From: Takakia lepidozioides
Taxonomy: Eukaryota > Streptophyta > Takakiopsida > Takakiales > Takakiaceae
Length of the DNA stretch: 60,000 nt
Assembly (NCBI GenBank): GCA_030704615.1
Contig: CM060732.1
Location: forward strand, 31,231,053-31,291,052
Direction: 5' to 3'
Below are positions 23,093-35,718 of this stretch, one piece after another; the first letter of the stretch is position 1; each line of letters begins with the position of its first letter. Position numbers and translations under genes: made by a program. The notes below the pieces were generated by a model. It was not told the DNA's origin and did not search any database. It saw only the letters and a list, made by a program, of their open reading frames with translations.

Positions 23093-26000
23093 ATGGAGGC
23101 AGACACGGATTTGGACTTAGCCCTGGCTATGGCTTTGGGTGGTTCTGGCCACGAGGATAGTGACGATGACTTCCAACATTCAGGCACCCAGGTGGCTCTC
23201 AGCCAGTCAATTGCTTTCAGAAATTGTACTAATGTGGTGAAAGCGTGTCCTACGTACCCGAAGAAAAACAGCTGCCGAAGAGCAGGTCCCTTGAAGAGCT
23301 CCGCTTTACCTGTGGAGATAACTGCCAATCGGAGTAAAACTGTGAAGCGCCAATGCAGTAAGATGAAATTGGAGAAAAGTAGCAGTGGCTTTGGACCATC
23401 TGTGAAGTCTGCAGAGAAGAGAAAATCTGCAGATGGAGCTGTTGGGAGCCCAAGAGCTGGATTTGTAAAAAGGGGGATAAATGACATGGTTGGAAGTAAG
23501 AAGACAAGTACTGGCGATATGATCCCGGGTGTACTGCCTCTGAAATCTACTGCTGATGGCGTAGAGTTTGCATATGTGAATGATGACTTTAACGACGGAC
23601 TCGGAGAAGACGATGACAGTGAGGGATCGCTGGAATGTCCGGTTTGTGGGGTTGATATCAGAGACATGTCTGCCATTAACAGAGAGCTTCATACCAATGC
23701 TTGCTTGGACAAACTTGACGGGCGGGAGATTGAGAAGGACGCACAAGTGAGTGGGTGCACAGGAAGGCCTGACGTCACCCCAGTTGTAAAATGGCTTGAG
23801 TCGCTGAATCTGGTCAAGTACGCGGATCTCTTCGTCAAAGAAGAGATTGACTGGGAGACTCTCCAGTTGCTCACAGAACAGGTGGAGTTAGTCCCTTCTT
23901 TTCCTGAATTGCTTGTCTTTCCTGCTGTCTTCCACGATAATGTGTTACTAATAATGATATAACGCTTAGGGCTAGAGTAACTGGACGGGAATTCAACACT
24001 GAATCAGATTCACATAGACTGAGACTGAGCTGAAAGCCCCCCCCCCCCCCCCCCCGAGCATATGTTATAGTGTTTCTCACTATGTATCTAAAAGTAGATC
24101 CTTTCTTTATTTCTCCCTCTTTGATCCACACAACCTGACAATCCATGACCTGACAATCAAACAAATGAGTACCGTCTTGCTGTGTTGTTGATGTCTGCAG
24201 GATCTTAGTACCCTCGGCATCACAACATTTGGACCCAGGAGGAAAATTGTGTGTGCTTTACAGGAACTAAAGAAAGGAAGGGCCCCCACGACTTGTCCTG
24301 AAGCAGATACTGTGAACGAAGGGGCTTCAAACCTGTCCAAGAACCATATCACTACCCTTGATCCAAGCCCAGTTACAGGTGGCAAGAAGCGCATTACCCA
24401 TTTCTTTGTGCTTCCTGTAAATGCAGGACATGCAGTTACAGGTACTGTCCCTGGGTCTCTGATGAGTGCAGTCAACCCTTACCCAAAAGGTCGGGCCATT
24501 GGGAGCAGGAAGGCAGGTCCTTTCAGACGAAATGTGCCTAGAATGCCTGGGGTTGCAAGAATGACTGACGTTCCTCCTTGGATGTGTATTCCAGGCACCA
24601 CCTTCAGAGTGGTGAGTCTCTCTCTCTCTGTGGTTCTCATTCCACAGGAACCGGCTATGTATTAGATGATGGGCTGCAGTGGCAGTGCTGCAATCAACGA
24701 TAATTTTTATGATACCAGTACTAGCCAATTTTCCACTCTGCAACTGGGTGGATGTCGGTTGTACATGAGCAATGCCAGACTCCACTCCATACCTGGTGGG
24801 TGATGTACAGTCAATGGCACGGGGAGGGGTAGTAAAAGCCAGGGAAGAGCATGCTCTCAAGGAAATATCATAGCCAACCTCTGAATGATCACTGGCCCAA
24901 TGCTGGTGCTTCCATCAAAGGGATTCTTAATGTGGTCTTAACTATTATGGTTGTGGTTGTGGGGGCCAACATACAGGATGCATTCAAGCATGTGACTAGT
25001 GCCTGCTCCCATTGGTTTCTTACTCACTTCCACACCGACCGTGAGTTTTCCATTCACTTCCATGCATTAAAGTATAGTTAGAGTCAGTCATTACTTACTA
25101 CACTTCGTGGTTGTGGGTTCAAAGTCGGCATGTATGTTGGATGTCACCCATTATGGCCAACCCAGCTATAACTGGGTCAACTGGTTACTGAATGTGTGGG
25201 TACCTAGGGACTTTTGAGTCTTTGGGGGAGGGTTGTTGCCCTGGTTAAGGCCATTAGAAGGTGTCCAAACGGAAGGCAGTAGCCCTTTAGGGTGAAGTGA
25301 CACCACAAGTTATGCTTGCTTCGGCAATAGTCTTCCTTCCTTATTACACTTCCAAGGTTTCAAATTTCTTTTCAGATCTCGAACATATGTTTCTTGCTCT
25401 GTTTTTACTGTCTATGGACATTATGAGGTCTCTTTCTTCTCTTGTTGTTTTTCGTGTAACCCCTCCCTGTCCCTCCTGCTCTGTTTGAGTTGTTTATAGT
25501 GCAGGTCCTAAGCCCTTAAGGGTAGGTCATAACATTCACAGGGATCAGTGAGTCTGTACCTTCTGCAGCCACTCTCTTATACCAATTCATCTTTCTGTGA
25601 GCTTTCCTCTGACTGCCTCCCTTTTCCAACCTTTATGTATGTCTATCATGTCTGCCATTGGGGTTACAATTTCTGCCTTTCATTTAGGCCCCACCTTTCT
25701 TTCTTGTTTCTTGCATACATTTGCCTCATAAGCTCTTTGAGTTTTCTGTGGACGTTATAAAGATGCATAGAACTCTTCCATGAGTGTAAGAAATCATTGA
25801 AGCAAGGATGCTGTGCAGATTATCAAGGGCTAACACGCAGTTTCCGGCATGGTATTATCTACTGCTCTTCAATTACTGCCCGCCTTGTCAACCTTCGAAT
25901 AGGAGTTCCATGGGACCGCCTCCAAGTCTTACCTCTCAATGAAACAGTCAGTATTGATGGTGTCGGTGTCACTTTTGTTGATGCCAATCATTGCCCAGGC

Positions 26001-28894
26001 TCTGTAATGATTCTCTTTGAGCCTCCCAATGGTAAGGTGAGATTGGGCCTCACTCTCACTGCTAGTATGTATTTTGTGTCAGCGCAAGTGTGAATTTCCA
26101 TGTCACTTCAAAGAACCTCTGCTCTTGCCTACGTCTTCATAACTCAAGCTGTAATTCTCTAGAGTTAACTTAATGTGCACTGCATTTGCAAGTAAAAGAC
26201 AGGTTGACTCAGTGACCAAGTTTAAATGAAGATTTTGCATTGCACCTGGCTGTCTCCATAAAGGATTTTCAACACCTTGTCTGGCAATTAGAAGCAAATT
26301 GTGTGAATATAATGCAAGACTAATATCTGTGTAGTGGTTGAGTGATATCCCCCTTTCTGTAATAAAATGTCTCTGCTTCCAACTTTCTACTTGTTGTCTG
26401 TAGCCCATAGTTGGTAATGTCCTTTTAGGTAGGTGCACCAATAAGGTACCACTACAGATGACATCCTCGTTTATCTGCAGCATTCATTATCTCTAAAGCG
26501 TAACTGAACTCTTTCTGTAGGCTGTGTTGCATACGGGAGATTTCCGGCTCTCTCCAGACATGACCAGAAACGTGGTATTGGGGAAGTGCCGTATTGACAC
26601 TCTTATTCTTGATACTACCTATTGTGATCCCCAGGTTTGTTTACTATCCACAGTCAACATTCTTTCATTTCCAAGTGTCAACTAGGGATGTCAAAAGTCA
26701 CCAAGTAATCAGTTGTTGTTTTAACATCTGGGATCTGAGGGTCTTTTGCTGAAGGCTGTACTTGTGGGCACAGTACGACTTCCCAAAACAAGAGGCTGTA
26801 ATTCAGTTTGTGGTCGATGCTATCCAGGCTGAAGCATTTAACCCAAACACACTCTTTCTTATTGGGACTTACACTATTGGTACGTTCCCTGTCCAACCCA
26901 ACTGAGATACTGTGATTGTGAAGACGCTAGTTGTTTTGTTCCATTTTCTCCTACTTATGAGCCAGCTGGTAAGGACTATCCTTAATATTAGCTTCCTGTG
27001 GAGGTTATAAAGTTCCTTGCTTTCTGTCTTCTCTTTAGGATTATTTAGATATGAGCAGAAATTTTGCCGCGATATTGGAGCTCATGCACTTGTCAATTAA
27101 ACTGTCTGGGTTGCTTGAAATCCCACTCCTGTGAGGTTATGCATAGAATCATTAATATGTAAAGAAGAAACTCAGGTCATGTGCCGTACACATTAGGACA
27201 ACACATTTGGAGCAAAAGATCCCTCAATGGGATTCTGGATGCAGGCAAGGAGCGGCTTTTCCTTGAAATTGGCAAAGTCCTGCAGAAGAAGGTGTATGTG
27301 GGGGCAGCGAAGCAGAGACTGCTAGAGTGCCTGGATCTGGCTGAAGAGGACAAAAAATGGCTGACAACCAATGACCAAGAAAGTTATATCCATGTGGTGC
27401 CGCTGTGGAGCATTGCCAGCTTCAAACGCATGCAGTCCATTTCTCGCCACTACCATGTATGCGATTCCTGTCATTGACAACTGCAGATTTGAGCAATCTT
27501 GGTAGAAGATATGTTGCTGTCAGAAATAGATATACGAGACTACAAGTTAGAATCTGTCTTCTTCAAGAAACTTTGGTGCAAAATACTTTTGCTGTTGTGC
27601 CCTTTTCTAGCCCCAGAATTAGGTGGGAAAAGAAATAAAGGGGATCGAATTCCAATGTATTGTCATAGAAACCATGTTTCAAAATAGCTGATCCCTCAAA
27701 AAATCATCTTTGCACCTAGAAGTATCTTTGGCATTGTCTTTCTCAAATGCAAAACCCTGTATTTGTTTCTTGGCATAAAGAAGTTCTGTGGTGACTTGCT
27801 TGGCAGGGGCTATATAATTCAATAGTAGGTTTCTCACCTACGGGCTGGAATTTCGGGCGGGGCAAGAAACGTACCCCTGGTCGTCGTTGGCAGCAAGGCA
27901 CAGTCATTAGGTACAACCCCTCCTGCATGCTCTCTAGCCTCTACGGTTTTCCTTGCTCCGATGCATCACAGCGCATGTGCCATATCTGTGTAAGATTAAG
28001 GGGTTGCTTATTATGACAGTTTCTGTCAGCATGTTCTCTTTCTTTACTCATCCCTCCAAGGTAGGGGGCTATTTACATGCATTAATAGATGAGGAGACTC
28101 TCAGTTAATCGATTTCATGGATGGAAGCCCTGTGAAAACAGCCTGTTGTTTGCCAGCCGTATCTATGGAACTTGATGATTCCTCTGGTGGCCCTACCAAT
28201 CTTGGGCTCAATCTATTCCATTGACCTTCTCAGAAAGAAGACTGTCCTTAACATAGTTTGCCGGACATTTTCCCAAGGATCAAGAGTGCCAGGCTAATCG
28301 TACTTCAAAACTACAACGTCGGCATAAAATACCTTAGAATAGGCTCTAAGATACAATCCCCAATAGGTCTACATAGCCAACACTAACAGAGAATGGCCAA
28401 TCAGTATGTTCGGTCTTTGGGGGAGTCATGATATCTGTCCTTGTGTAATGCCAGTAGTAAGTCCTTCTCTCCACTTCTGCCCACAGTTTGCAACCAGTTT
28501 CACCTTCTCCGTCACATCTACGGTTTAATACAGTGATCTAAGACTCCATAATGCTGTGGAAAGAATTCACAAGTTTGGATAAGCTGATACGGGCATGGTG
28601 CTCATGATGATATGCACATTACCCTCTTCATGATGAAGTGCTGGGCTTCCACTTGGAGATTCAAAATAGGTTATTAGAGATCTCATGAATTTCAAGGAAG
28701 AGTCCATGCTGCCTGCCTGATTTATTACACACGATGGCAGGTACGAGGTCCCATACAGTGAGCACTGCAGCTTTGCAGAGCTGAGAGAGTTTGTTCAGTT
28801 CATTGCTCCAGTGGACATCATCCCCAGTGTCCTCAGTGACACAGGCCAGGCCGCTGATGCCATGGTGGCACACTTGCTCAGTGAGGATGTATGA
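23093..28894 (+). CDS. SNM1: SNM1-type DNA cross-link repair nuclease (9 exons, 723 aa)
   Basis: Coding sequence join(23093..23881, 24201..24611, 24977..25040, 25819..26036, 26521..26634, 26774..26879, 27245..27456, 27807..27910, 28741..28894). All introns are GT-AG, phases agree, and the total is 2172 nt. Residues about 1-180 are charged and disordered. CPVCGVDI...HTNAC (about 182-204) is a UBZ4-like zinc finger that may bind ubiquitin. [20 protein letters not shown]...[16 protein letters not shown] (about 226-280) resembles a SAM domain. The metallo-beta-lactamase core has THFHTDH (HxHxDH metal ligands, joined across exons 3-4), [15 protein letters not shown] and LDTTYCDP. The beta-CASP part has [30 protein letters not shown] and [11 protein letters not shown]1/Pso2 enzymes are nuclear 5'-3' exonucleases acting in interstrand cross-link and related repair. 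All catalytic positions are present, so it is probably functional. Confidence 0.95.
24037..24055. repeat. C19 homopolymer in SNM1 intron 1
   Basis: A run of about 19 C lies inside the first intron, about 150 bp after the donor. Its length may be unreliable in sequencing. Confidence 0.9.
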
Positions 28895-31049
28895 GTCAGC
28901 CATGGAAGAATGTTTTGTTGACTCCGCTGAGCATGAAACTTTCTTGTAAGATCTCAGTTCTTGGGCCAAGGCCAGTGTTGTAGGAAGTGTTCCCTCTCCT
29001 CTATAAATGCCCTCCTTAGAGACAATATTGTTGGATCAACTAGGATGTATGGAATGCTCTGGCCGGTGTCAATCAATATTCTGACAATGTGTTATGACAC
29101 TAAAAGAGGAGCACCTGTATCCTTAACATCTTTGCACCCCATTAGTACTACTTCAGGCCCACACATACTGCTGCAGCGGAAGAGAAAACAGCATGCAAGC
29201 ATCAACCTTATTCCTATACATTGGATTTCATCAAACTCCTCAGTGCCGTGAAATGACCATCCAATGCCTGCTTGCTGTGTGTGGGATATGACTCCATTCT
29301 GTCGCTTGTCTCTTTTCTCAGGTCGTGATCAATGGTTCACTTTCCACTTTGATTTGCTATGGGCTCAGCGCCTATATGTCCCTATTCCATGGATTACATC
29401 CTGACTCGCTGTTGCACTATGCATTTGTACATGTGAATTTGGAAGATGGTATCTAGGTATCATGGATGATTGCTGTCTAATCCTCTCGCCTACTCTGCAG
29501 CTACATTGTTAGTGGCTAATCACTGTCCCTGTCAACCAAGCGCTAATCCCATGATTCGGATTGACATGCTCATTTGATTAACCTTGATATAAAAACGCTA
29601 TGTATGCTAATACTGTATGCCAAGACCTTCGCGTGCTGGGTTAGTTTTTTTTGAGTAAAATCAAGTTAAGCACTCCAACTGTTACTTGTGTGATTGCTGT
29701 GCAACTTATTGAGGCTGAGTCTTGTGATGTAGGCCGTCATGGCAGAGAGACGGAATTAGTTTTTGAAGCGTGAATAATGACAGAACAATCTGTGAAGTGA
29801 AGTAGCATGGAGATAGATATTTGGATTAGACTGCTTGAAACATTTTACAGCAGAGAAAGAGTGATCTGAGTCATTAAATAGCTCAGATCATGAGCTGAAT
29901 AGGCAGATTAATCAGAAGTTGATTGCAATTGGAAGAAAGATTGCCTTGAGTCTATACTACAAGATGGGAGGGTAAGATTACATATGAGTGGCACTGAATA
30001 ATCCAACTATAAATGAACCTGTCAATCTAACTGATGATGAGAGAAGCAACCATCGATTTATAACTACTCTGCACATCACATGAAACGCCACAATGCATTA
30101 GTATTTTATTTGTCACCATGGGCAACACTGATTGTGTGGGTTCATGTGTTCACAGACGGATCAATTCAGATGTATGCGATGACGAGTTCCACCAAAATTA
30201 ACCTAAACTAGGTCATGGGATCTACATTGCTGCTGTCCATGTTTTCCTTCCGCTGCAGCGTGTACAGTAGTCATGATGTTTAGATACTCTGATCAATGAA
30301 TAGCACAAAATAGGAGAGCCCCTTTCTTTTGTCCCTATATGCCTCACAGCCAAAAGGGGAGCAAGTCAAAAAGTATGTCTTCCTCTTGTTATTCACATAT
30401 CCCTTTGTTTGGCAATTTTATCGATATTAATTGAACCGGCATGGGCTTCCCCCGTAAGTTTTTGGGTCCAAATTTGAGATATTGGACAGTTACTGGAAGC
30501 AAGAGAAGACGTTCACCTTTCTTAAAGTGGATTTTGGAAGAGCTTTCAACTTGTTTGAAATCGGCAGCTGAAGTAGTTATTGAGAACACTGGGAGTCACG
30601 CCAGCAATCAGCACCAGCTTCCATGTACACTAGCAATATCGCCGATTGTTGCATGAAACTACGCACAATTGTTTCATACATGCTCCTGAATGTGGTCTTG
30701 AACTGTAGCAATTGTGTTCTGAAGTGGGTGGAGTAGGTGGACTTTGTCCCCCAACCTTGAACTCCATGCACAAACTTGATGGTATAGTGTGAGGGAGTCA
30801 TGACAGAATACCCAAATACTATTACAATCACTATGTGAACTTTCAGTCGGCCACCATGGGATTGGATCCTGGTGGGTTACGGCTAGCTTTCAACAACATC
30901 CATGCAAGTTGGTGCTCTATGAAGCAGCACCGTGAGAAACATACAAACTTGTCCAAATGTAAACTTGTGCACAGGGCTGTCCCTCTAATCACGCTCATTA
31001 CACTTCCATCTTCAAGCTTTGGAGCAGCTCCACCACCCACACCAGAAGA
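28895..31049. other. 3' flank of SNM1 and intergenic DNA; no gene seen
   Basis: The frames at 28961-29251 and 30441-30656 lack domains. No repeat family shared with the rest of the window was recognised until the PPR scrap at 31050. Confidence 0.4.
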
Positions 31050-31112
31050 AGGGGTAAAGGGGTGAAACCCAACCATATAGCGTTTGTTTGCATTTGCAAT
31101 GCGGCCCTTCAC
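31050..31112 (+). pseudogene. Third PPR scrap (~60 bp)
   Basis: The sequence reads GVKPNHIAFVCICNA with one stop. It closely matches 33567-33612 of the larger PPR pseudogene. It lies alone, 2 kb upstream of that copy. Confidence 0.65.
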
Positions 31113-31449
31113 CCCTTCACCTCAATGCACTGACTGGTGGATGAACTAAGTAGCCATTATCTCTCTTCCACATTTGTTCCAAGTGAATCAGAGTTGCACA
31201 TTCATTCTCATCCACATTCATTCTTTGGTGCACACTGATTCCAGGCTTCTCAGAGTGATCTTCAAAAAACTCCATGCCACATGTTCCATCCCTGTTTTCT
31301 AGAGCTATAAATCGGCTTCATTGTTTCCCACTGCCAAGGATGATTTATGTTCCGACATTGTACATTCCCAGAGTATATATGTGGCATTACATATTCGTTT
31401 AATATTCTGACATGGATTTGTCTAATCTTAGTTTCATCTCTTAGCTTTG

Positions 31450-31780
31450 TGTCCAACAATTCCCCATCCGGTTCAACGTTTGGGCGGAGGTCTTATGGGG
31501 CTGCAGTGTCTTATGTTGGCCACACATGCTCTCATGGAGGAGGCGCATCCTCTATCTTCCACAAGAACTTGCTCTCATCCCATGGCCAATATATCCTGAA
31601 AAGTATTGTACGGATGAAAGCACAATGACGCTAGCACCACTGCTGGACGTGGGGAATGACGATGAGGAAGTGGAGGAAGAAGTCGTGGATGACCCCACAG
31701 ACTTGGAGTCAGAACTAGATGCATGGCTTTTTCTTAATGTACGATGTGTCCATCCTGCAAATGTGGGCTCTTGGCTCTAG
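31450..31780 (+). pseudogene. Possible coding exon upstream of OSB copy B
   Basis: A frame from about 31530 to 31740 reads LPQELALIPWPIYPEKY, then an acidic run VGNDDEEVEEEVVDDPTDLESELDAWL, and meets a donor-like AAT/GTACGA. The composition and the closeness to OSB exons suggest an N-terminal exon of the same decayed gene. No OB-fold was recognised, so this is a guess. Confidence 0.3.
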
Positions 31781-31809
31781 CTGTTAGTACCACGAGTTGG
31801 TATTTTTCC

Positions 31810-33130
31810 TTTGTGTTTACAAGCCACTCTGGAGGGTCAGCTTGGTCTTAGGAGGTCGTGTTTGAATCCATGGCTGCTCAGCAGCACCGTGGTGGTTTTC
31901 ACAGGCCAATCCGACATGACCTGACTTCAGAGACAAGCAGCACACACAAATGTCCTTTTGGGTTGATGGTCGATTGAATCCTCCGTCGGTCATGACACAA
32001 AGTCAAGGACAATGTGGTGAGGACACCTCTTCTTCAACCTATTTCAGCCTGTTTTGCCCTCTCATCAGACTCGTCCCTGATTTTGCATGTTGAATTCTGT
32101 AAGTTAGCTCGTTGGGTGGATCTATGGTGGTTTAGAGTGATTTTGACATGTTACTGCTAATGTTGCAGCAGGAAAGTACCCAAAAACAGATAACGGAGAT
32201 GAGGAGAAGCTTTGGAATGAGTACTTTCCGAGCCCGGTCAATGGTGGGACAATCCAGGCAAAAAGGTGAATGCATGTTGGATTACAGCGAGAAGTAGGCA
32301 ATTCAAAATTGGAACTAGTGTGATAAGTAGGGTTGGGGTGTTTGCTGAAGAACTCTACGCCGTGGATCTATGCATGGAGGCAGGGATGGCTGAAGGAGCA
32401 GGGATAGAGTGTGGGTCCAGATTCATTCAAGAGGGCCGGATTTCAAACACAAGATTACTTATGATTCCATGTGGATCAATATCTACAAGAAGCCCGCATG
32501 GGTAGATGGTCAACTTGAAGCAGCAGCGGCAGCAGCACAATTGATAAAATCAGGAACTGCTAATAAGGCACCTTCTTCAACACATTTAGGCCTGTTTTTC
32601 CCTCTTATTAGAGTCCCTATTTTTTCATGTTGAATTCTGCAAGTTAGCTCGTTGGGTGGATCTATGGTTGTTTGGAATGTTTTGGCATGTTACTGCCAAT
32701 GTGGCAACAGGAACATATCCACAAGCAGATAATGGAGATGAGGAGAAGCTTTGGAATGCATTCTTCTCCGACCCCAGTCAATGGTGGGACAACCGAGGCA
32801 AAAAGGTGAATGCCTGGTAGATTACAGAGAGAAGCAGATGCAATTCAGCATAGGAACTAGTGTGAAAAGTAGTGTTGGGTTGTTTGTTAGAACAAATCTA
32901 GGCTGTCATTGTCAGCTGCTAGCAGCAAGGCGAGGATGCATGCATGATTTGTGCAGAGGCAGGGATAGATGAAGGAGCAAGGATAGAGTTGGGTCCCGAT
33001 TCATCCAAGAGGGCCGGATTTCAAGCACAAGATTACCTATGATTCCCTGTGGATCAATAGCTACAAGAAACCTGCATGGTAGATGGTCAACTGGAAGGAG
33101 CAGCGGCAGCAGCACAGTTGATAAAATCAG
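31810..33130 (+). pseudogene. OSB-like gene remnant, copy B, with exon pair duplicated in tandem
   Basis: Two tandem units (about 32160-32560 and 32700-33110) each hold two exon-like pieces. The first encodes the YPQADNGDEEKLWNAFFSDP stretch followed by QWWDNRGKKVN (intact at about 32717-32805, decayed at 32167-32265). The second encodes GPDFKHKITYDSLWINSYKK, then PAW (33013-33080; also 32435-32500). These are the PDF motif of plant OSB proteins, ssDNA-binding factors that restrain recombination in organellar genomes. The OB-fold is not visible, and frames in the first unit are broken. The segment continues into the PPR remnant and matches copy A (1038-2500) inverted. Confidence 0.72.
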
Positions 33131-33189
33131 GCACCTCGACCATGACCACAGCTTCTGAAAGAGGACCAAGAGAGGGAGTCCACAATGCT

Positions 33190-33867
33190 CTCTGAGACTT
33201 CTTGGTATGTGATGCTTGTGAGGCAGGCAGACTGACAGAGGCTATACCGACTTTAAGCCAAGGAGGAGGCATTTCAGATTCAGATATGTATGTCGGTCTC
33301 TTGCATAAGTGCATCAACATGAAAGGCCTGGAAGCTGGAAAACAGGTGCACACTCACAATTATCCAAAGTGGATGCAAGCCAAACATTTTCTACACAACA
33401 CCCTTGTCAACATGTAGGTTAAGTGTGGGAGCATCATGGAGGCTCACCAAGTGTTCAACAGAATGCCTCAACGAACTTTCATCACCTGGAGTATAATGTT
33501 GGCAGGATTTACCAAGCGTGGGTGTGGTACAAATGCTTTGGAGACCTATGACCAAATGATGCGGGAAGGGGTGAAGCCCGACCATATCACGTTTGTTTGC
33601 GTTTGCAAGGCGTGTGCGAGCCTGGCAGCCCTGGAGAAGGGCAAAGAAGTCCATGGTGACATCGTCAAAGCTGGAATTGTACCAGATGTCATTCTGAACA
33701 CTGCCCTGGTGGACATGTATGCCAAATGTGGGAGCATTGAACATGCAAAGGGAGTGTTCGACAATATGGCCAAACGAGATGCGGTGTCCCGGATCGGTAT
33801 GATCGCAGGATTTGGTTGTCATAGGGAAGCCCTGCAACTAGTTTGTTCTTGTGGGGATTACTGGTGA
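33190..33867 (+). pseudogene. PPR (PLS-type) protein fragment, copy B
   Basis: A nearly continuous frame of about 220 codons. It opens with ACEAGRLTEAIPTLSQGGG and MYVGLLHKCINMKGLEAGKQ, the usual start of PLS-type plant PPR proteins. About five repeats follow, including MPQRTFITWSIMLAGFTKRG, MMREGVKPDHITFVCVCKAC and ALVDMYAKCGSIEHAKGVFD. TAG at 33415 replaces the Tyr of NMYVKCG. The frame ends at 33865 inside a repeat, with no E or DYW domain. There is no initiating ATG or targeting peptide. It is an organellar RNA-binding gene fragment, now a pseudogene. Confidence 0.9.
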
Positions 33868-34937
33868 AAAGATATTTTTCTGGAAAGGTGCGAGTGTCTT
33901 GCTTCATTCATTGATCTCTTCATACTATCCTCAAAGACATGTAAAGAAAGCCACTAGTTATATTAGAAAGGGGGGTTTATTGAGACAGACACATGCAGGC
34001 AGAAAATAGAAACTGATGCACAAAATGAAACCGAAACAGACAATGTGGAATCTGCCCATTGAAACAAAATTTCCAGTCAATTTTCAACATTCAGAGATCC
34101 ACTCCTACTGGAGCACCACTCAGAAACTGATGCAGTACTATCTATGAAGACCCTAACATTGTTGTGTACATTGTCCCTTCTGTCGTGCTTTAGAAGTGGA
34201 GGTGGAGAAGAAACGAGACAGAACTCCCTGGCAAAAGCCTCGACATAACATGGCAATTGGAAAACGCCTAGAGGACTTCGGAAAAACTCGGGTTTGGCAA
34301 AGAAAGGGATCAGTCTGGAGGTTGGAGGGTCCTCCTGCAAAACATGGCAGCAGTTTATGAAAATGCTCAATTCATGGAAGTGTAGAGGTCCCGGAAAGGA
34401 AAGACTTAGAGAGTGGGATACCAAAAAATGTGGTGCAGACTTACTCACAATGCCTAGTTGTTGCATCTCTGTTTCATGTCTTAGCTCTTTCTGTTTCTCA
34501 CCCTCTCTCTTTGAGCTGTTGGATTGGAGTGGAACCTCACTATTTTGCCTTCATGGCTTTTTGTAAGGTTATTTTTTCCTTTAATAAACTTTCCAGGGCC
34601 ACTGGGGCCTGTTCTCAAAATATAATAATAATAATAAAATTGAGAAATAATCTATATACTTAATTGGACGATGAATGCCCGTTGTATGTTAAGGCATAAT
34701 GTTAAGGCACCCCGGGTGAGAAAGAGGTGGAAGAAAGGGCTAAGGTGTCTATCAGCTCTTTTGATTAAGGAGGTACACAACGGTATGGCCTCTTCAATAA
34801 TTCATGATGTGTATGCCAAGGCCTGAGAAGGCGAGTTGGTAAATAACAATGTTGAGATAGAATATGGCTTTCATGATTGGAATCTTGTGACGGCATTTGA
34901 GGAGAAGGAAAAGCTGGGAGAACAAAAAATATTGCGG
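33868..34937. other. Spacer with possible 3' end of another retroelement
   Basis: TTTAATAAACTTTCC (about 34578) followed by an (AATAAT)n tail at 34619-34637 resembles the AATAAAGCTCTC plus A-rich tail that ends the LINE at 42.5 kb, so a short truncated LINE copy may end here. No coding domain was recognised. Confidence 0.35.
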
Positions 34938-35718
34938 GAGAGCAGAGGACGATGGGAGCTCCGCAATTTGCGGAAGGAGACCCCAACGGTCTCTTCGTCT
35001 CTCTCACTGACGTTACTGTTCACTGTCGTCACCATGCGCTTCCCTGGATCTCTTCAAAGGACGCAGCTCCACAAGACCTTGCCATTGATTGGCATCTCTC
35101 ATTTCCACTCTGTTTTCTCAAAAAAATTCCAATAACTGATTTTTAATCTGCTTGCGTTTTAGAACCTCCTTCTGAGTTTACTCCTCTACACTTCATTCTC
35201 TTTTCATCTAATCCATCATTACTGTGTATCTTTCCCTTAATGTCACTTTCAGTCAAGTGGCGCTGTCACCCCATCACCTCTTCAGCTAGCCGTCTTTATT
35301 AATGACGGCTGCGAACTTGGTCGCGCGGGTTGCCGCCGAGTAGCAACCTCCAAATCCTATAGTCCTCCTCCTTTCCTATACAATTCACTATCACTCCACT
35401 CCGAGTTCTCTCTAAGTCTTTACTATTTTTGCATTCATCGATCCTCTGTTCTCACTCTTCCATAGTTGCTTTCACTACCTCTAATTCTGGTCTGCGTTGT
35501 TTCCTCTAATTTCTCGCTGCTGTCCTTAAACGATCGCTGTAGTTTTGGCTGGCACTAGCTTGTCCTCTCGGATTCTACAGCTTCCTGATCTACCTCATTC
35601 ACTGATTTCTGGCCCTCACTAAATCACTGCCTTAATATACTCTCGTCGTCTCTTAGCTCTTCCTGCTTCTTGTTCTCCACAACCTTCTGATTAGTCAAGT
35701 GCGCTTGCTCCCCTCAAC

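Noticed and set aside
22996-23676. 226-codon minus-strand open frame
   Set aside because: It is antisense to SNM1 exon 1, whose domains and splice phases are convincing. A shadow frame.
25819-26036. Beta-lactamase-type resistance enzyme
   Set aside because: The HxHxDH fold is shared, but the beta-CASP part, zinc finger and exon structure identify an SNM1 repair nuclease.
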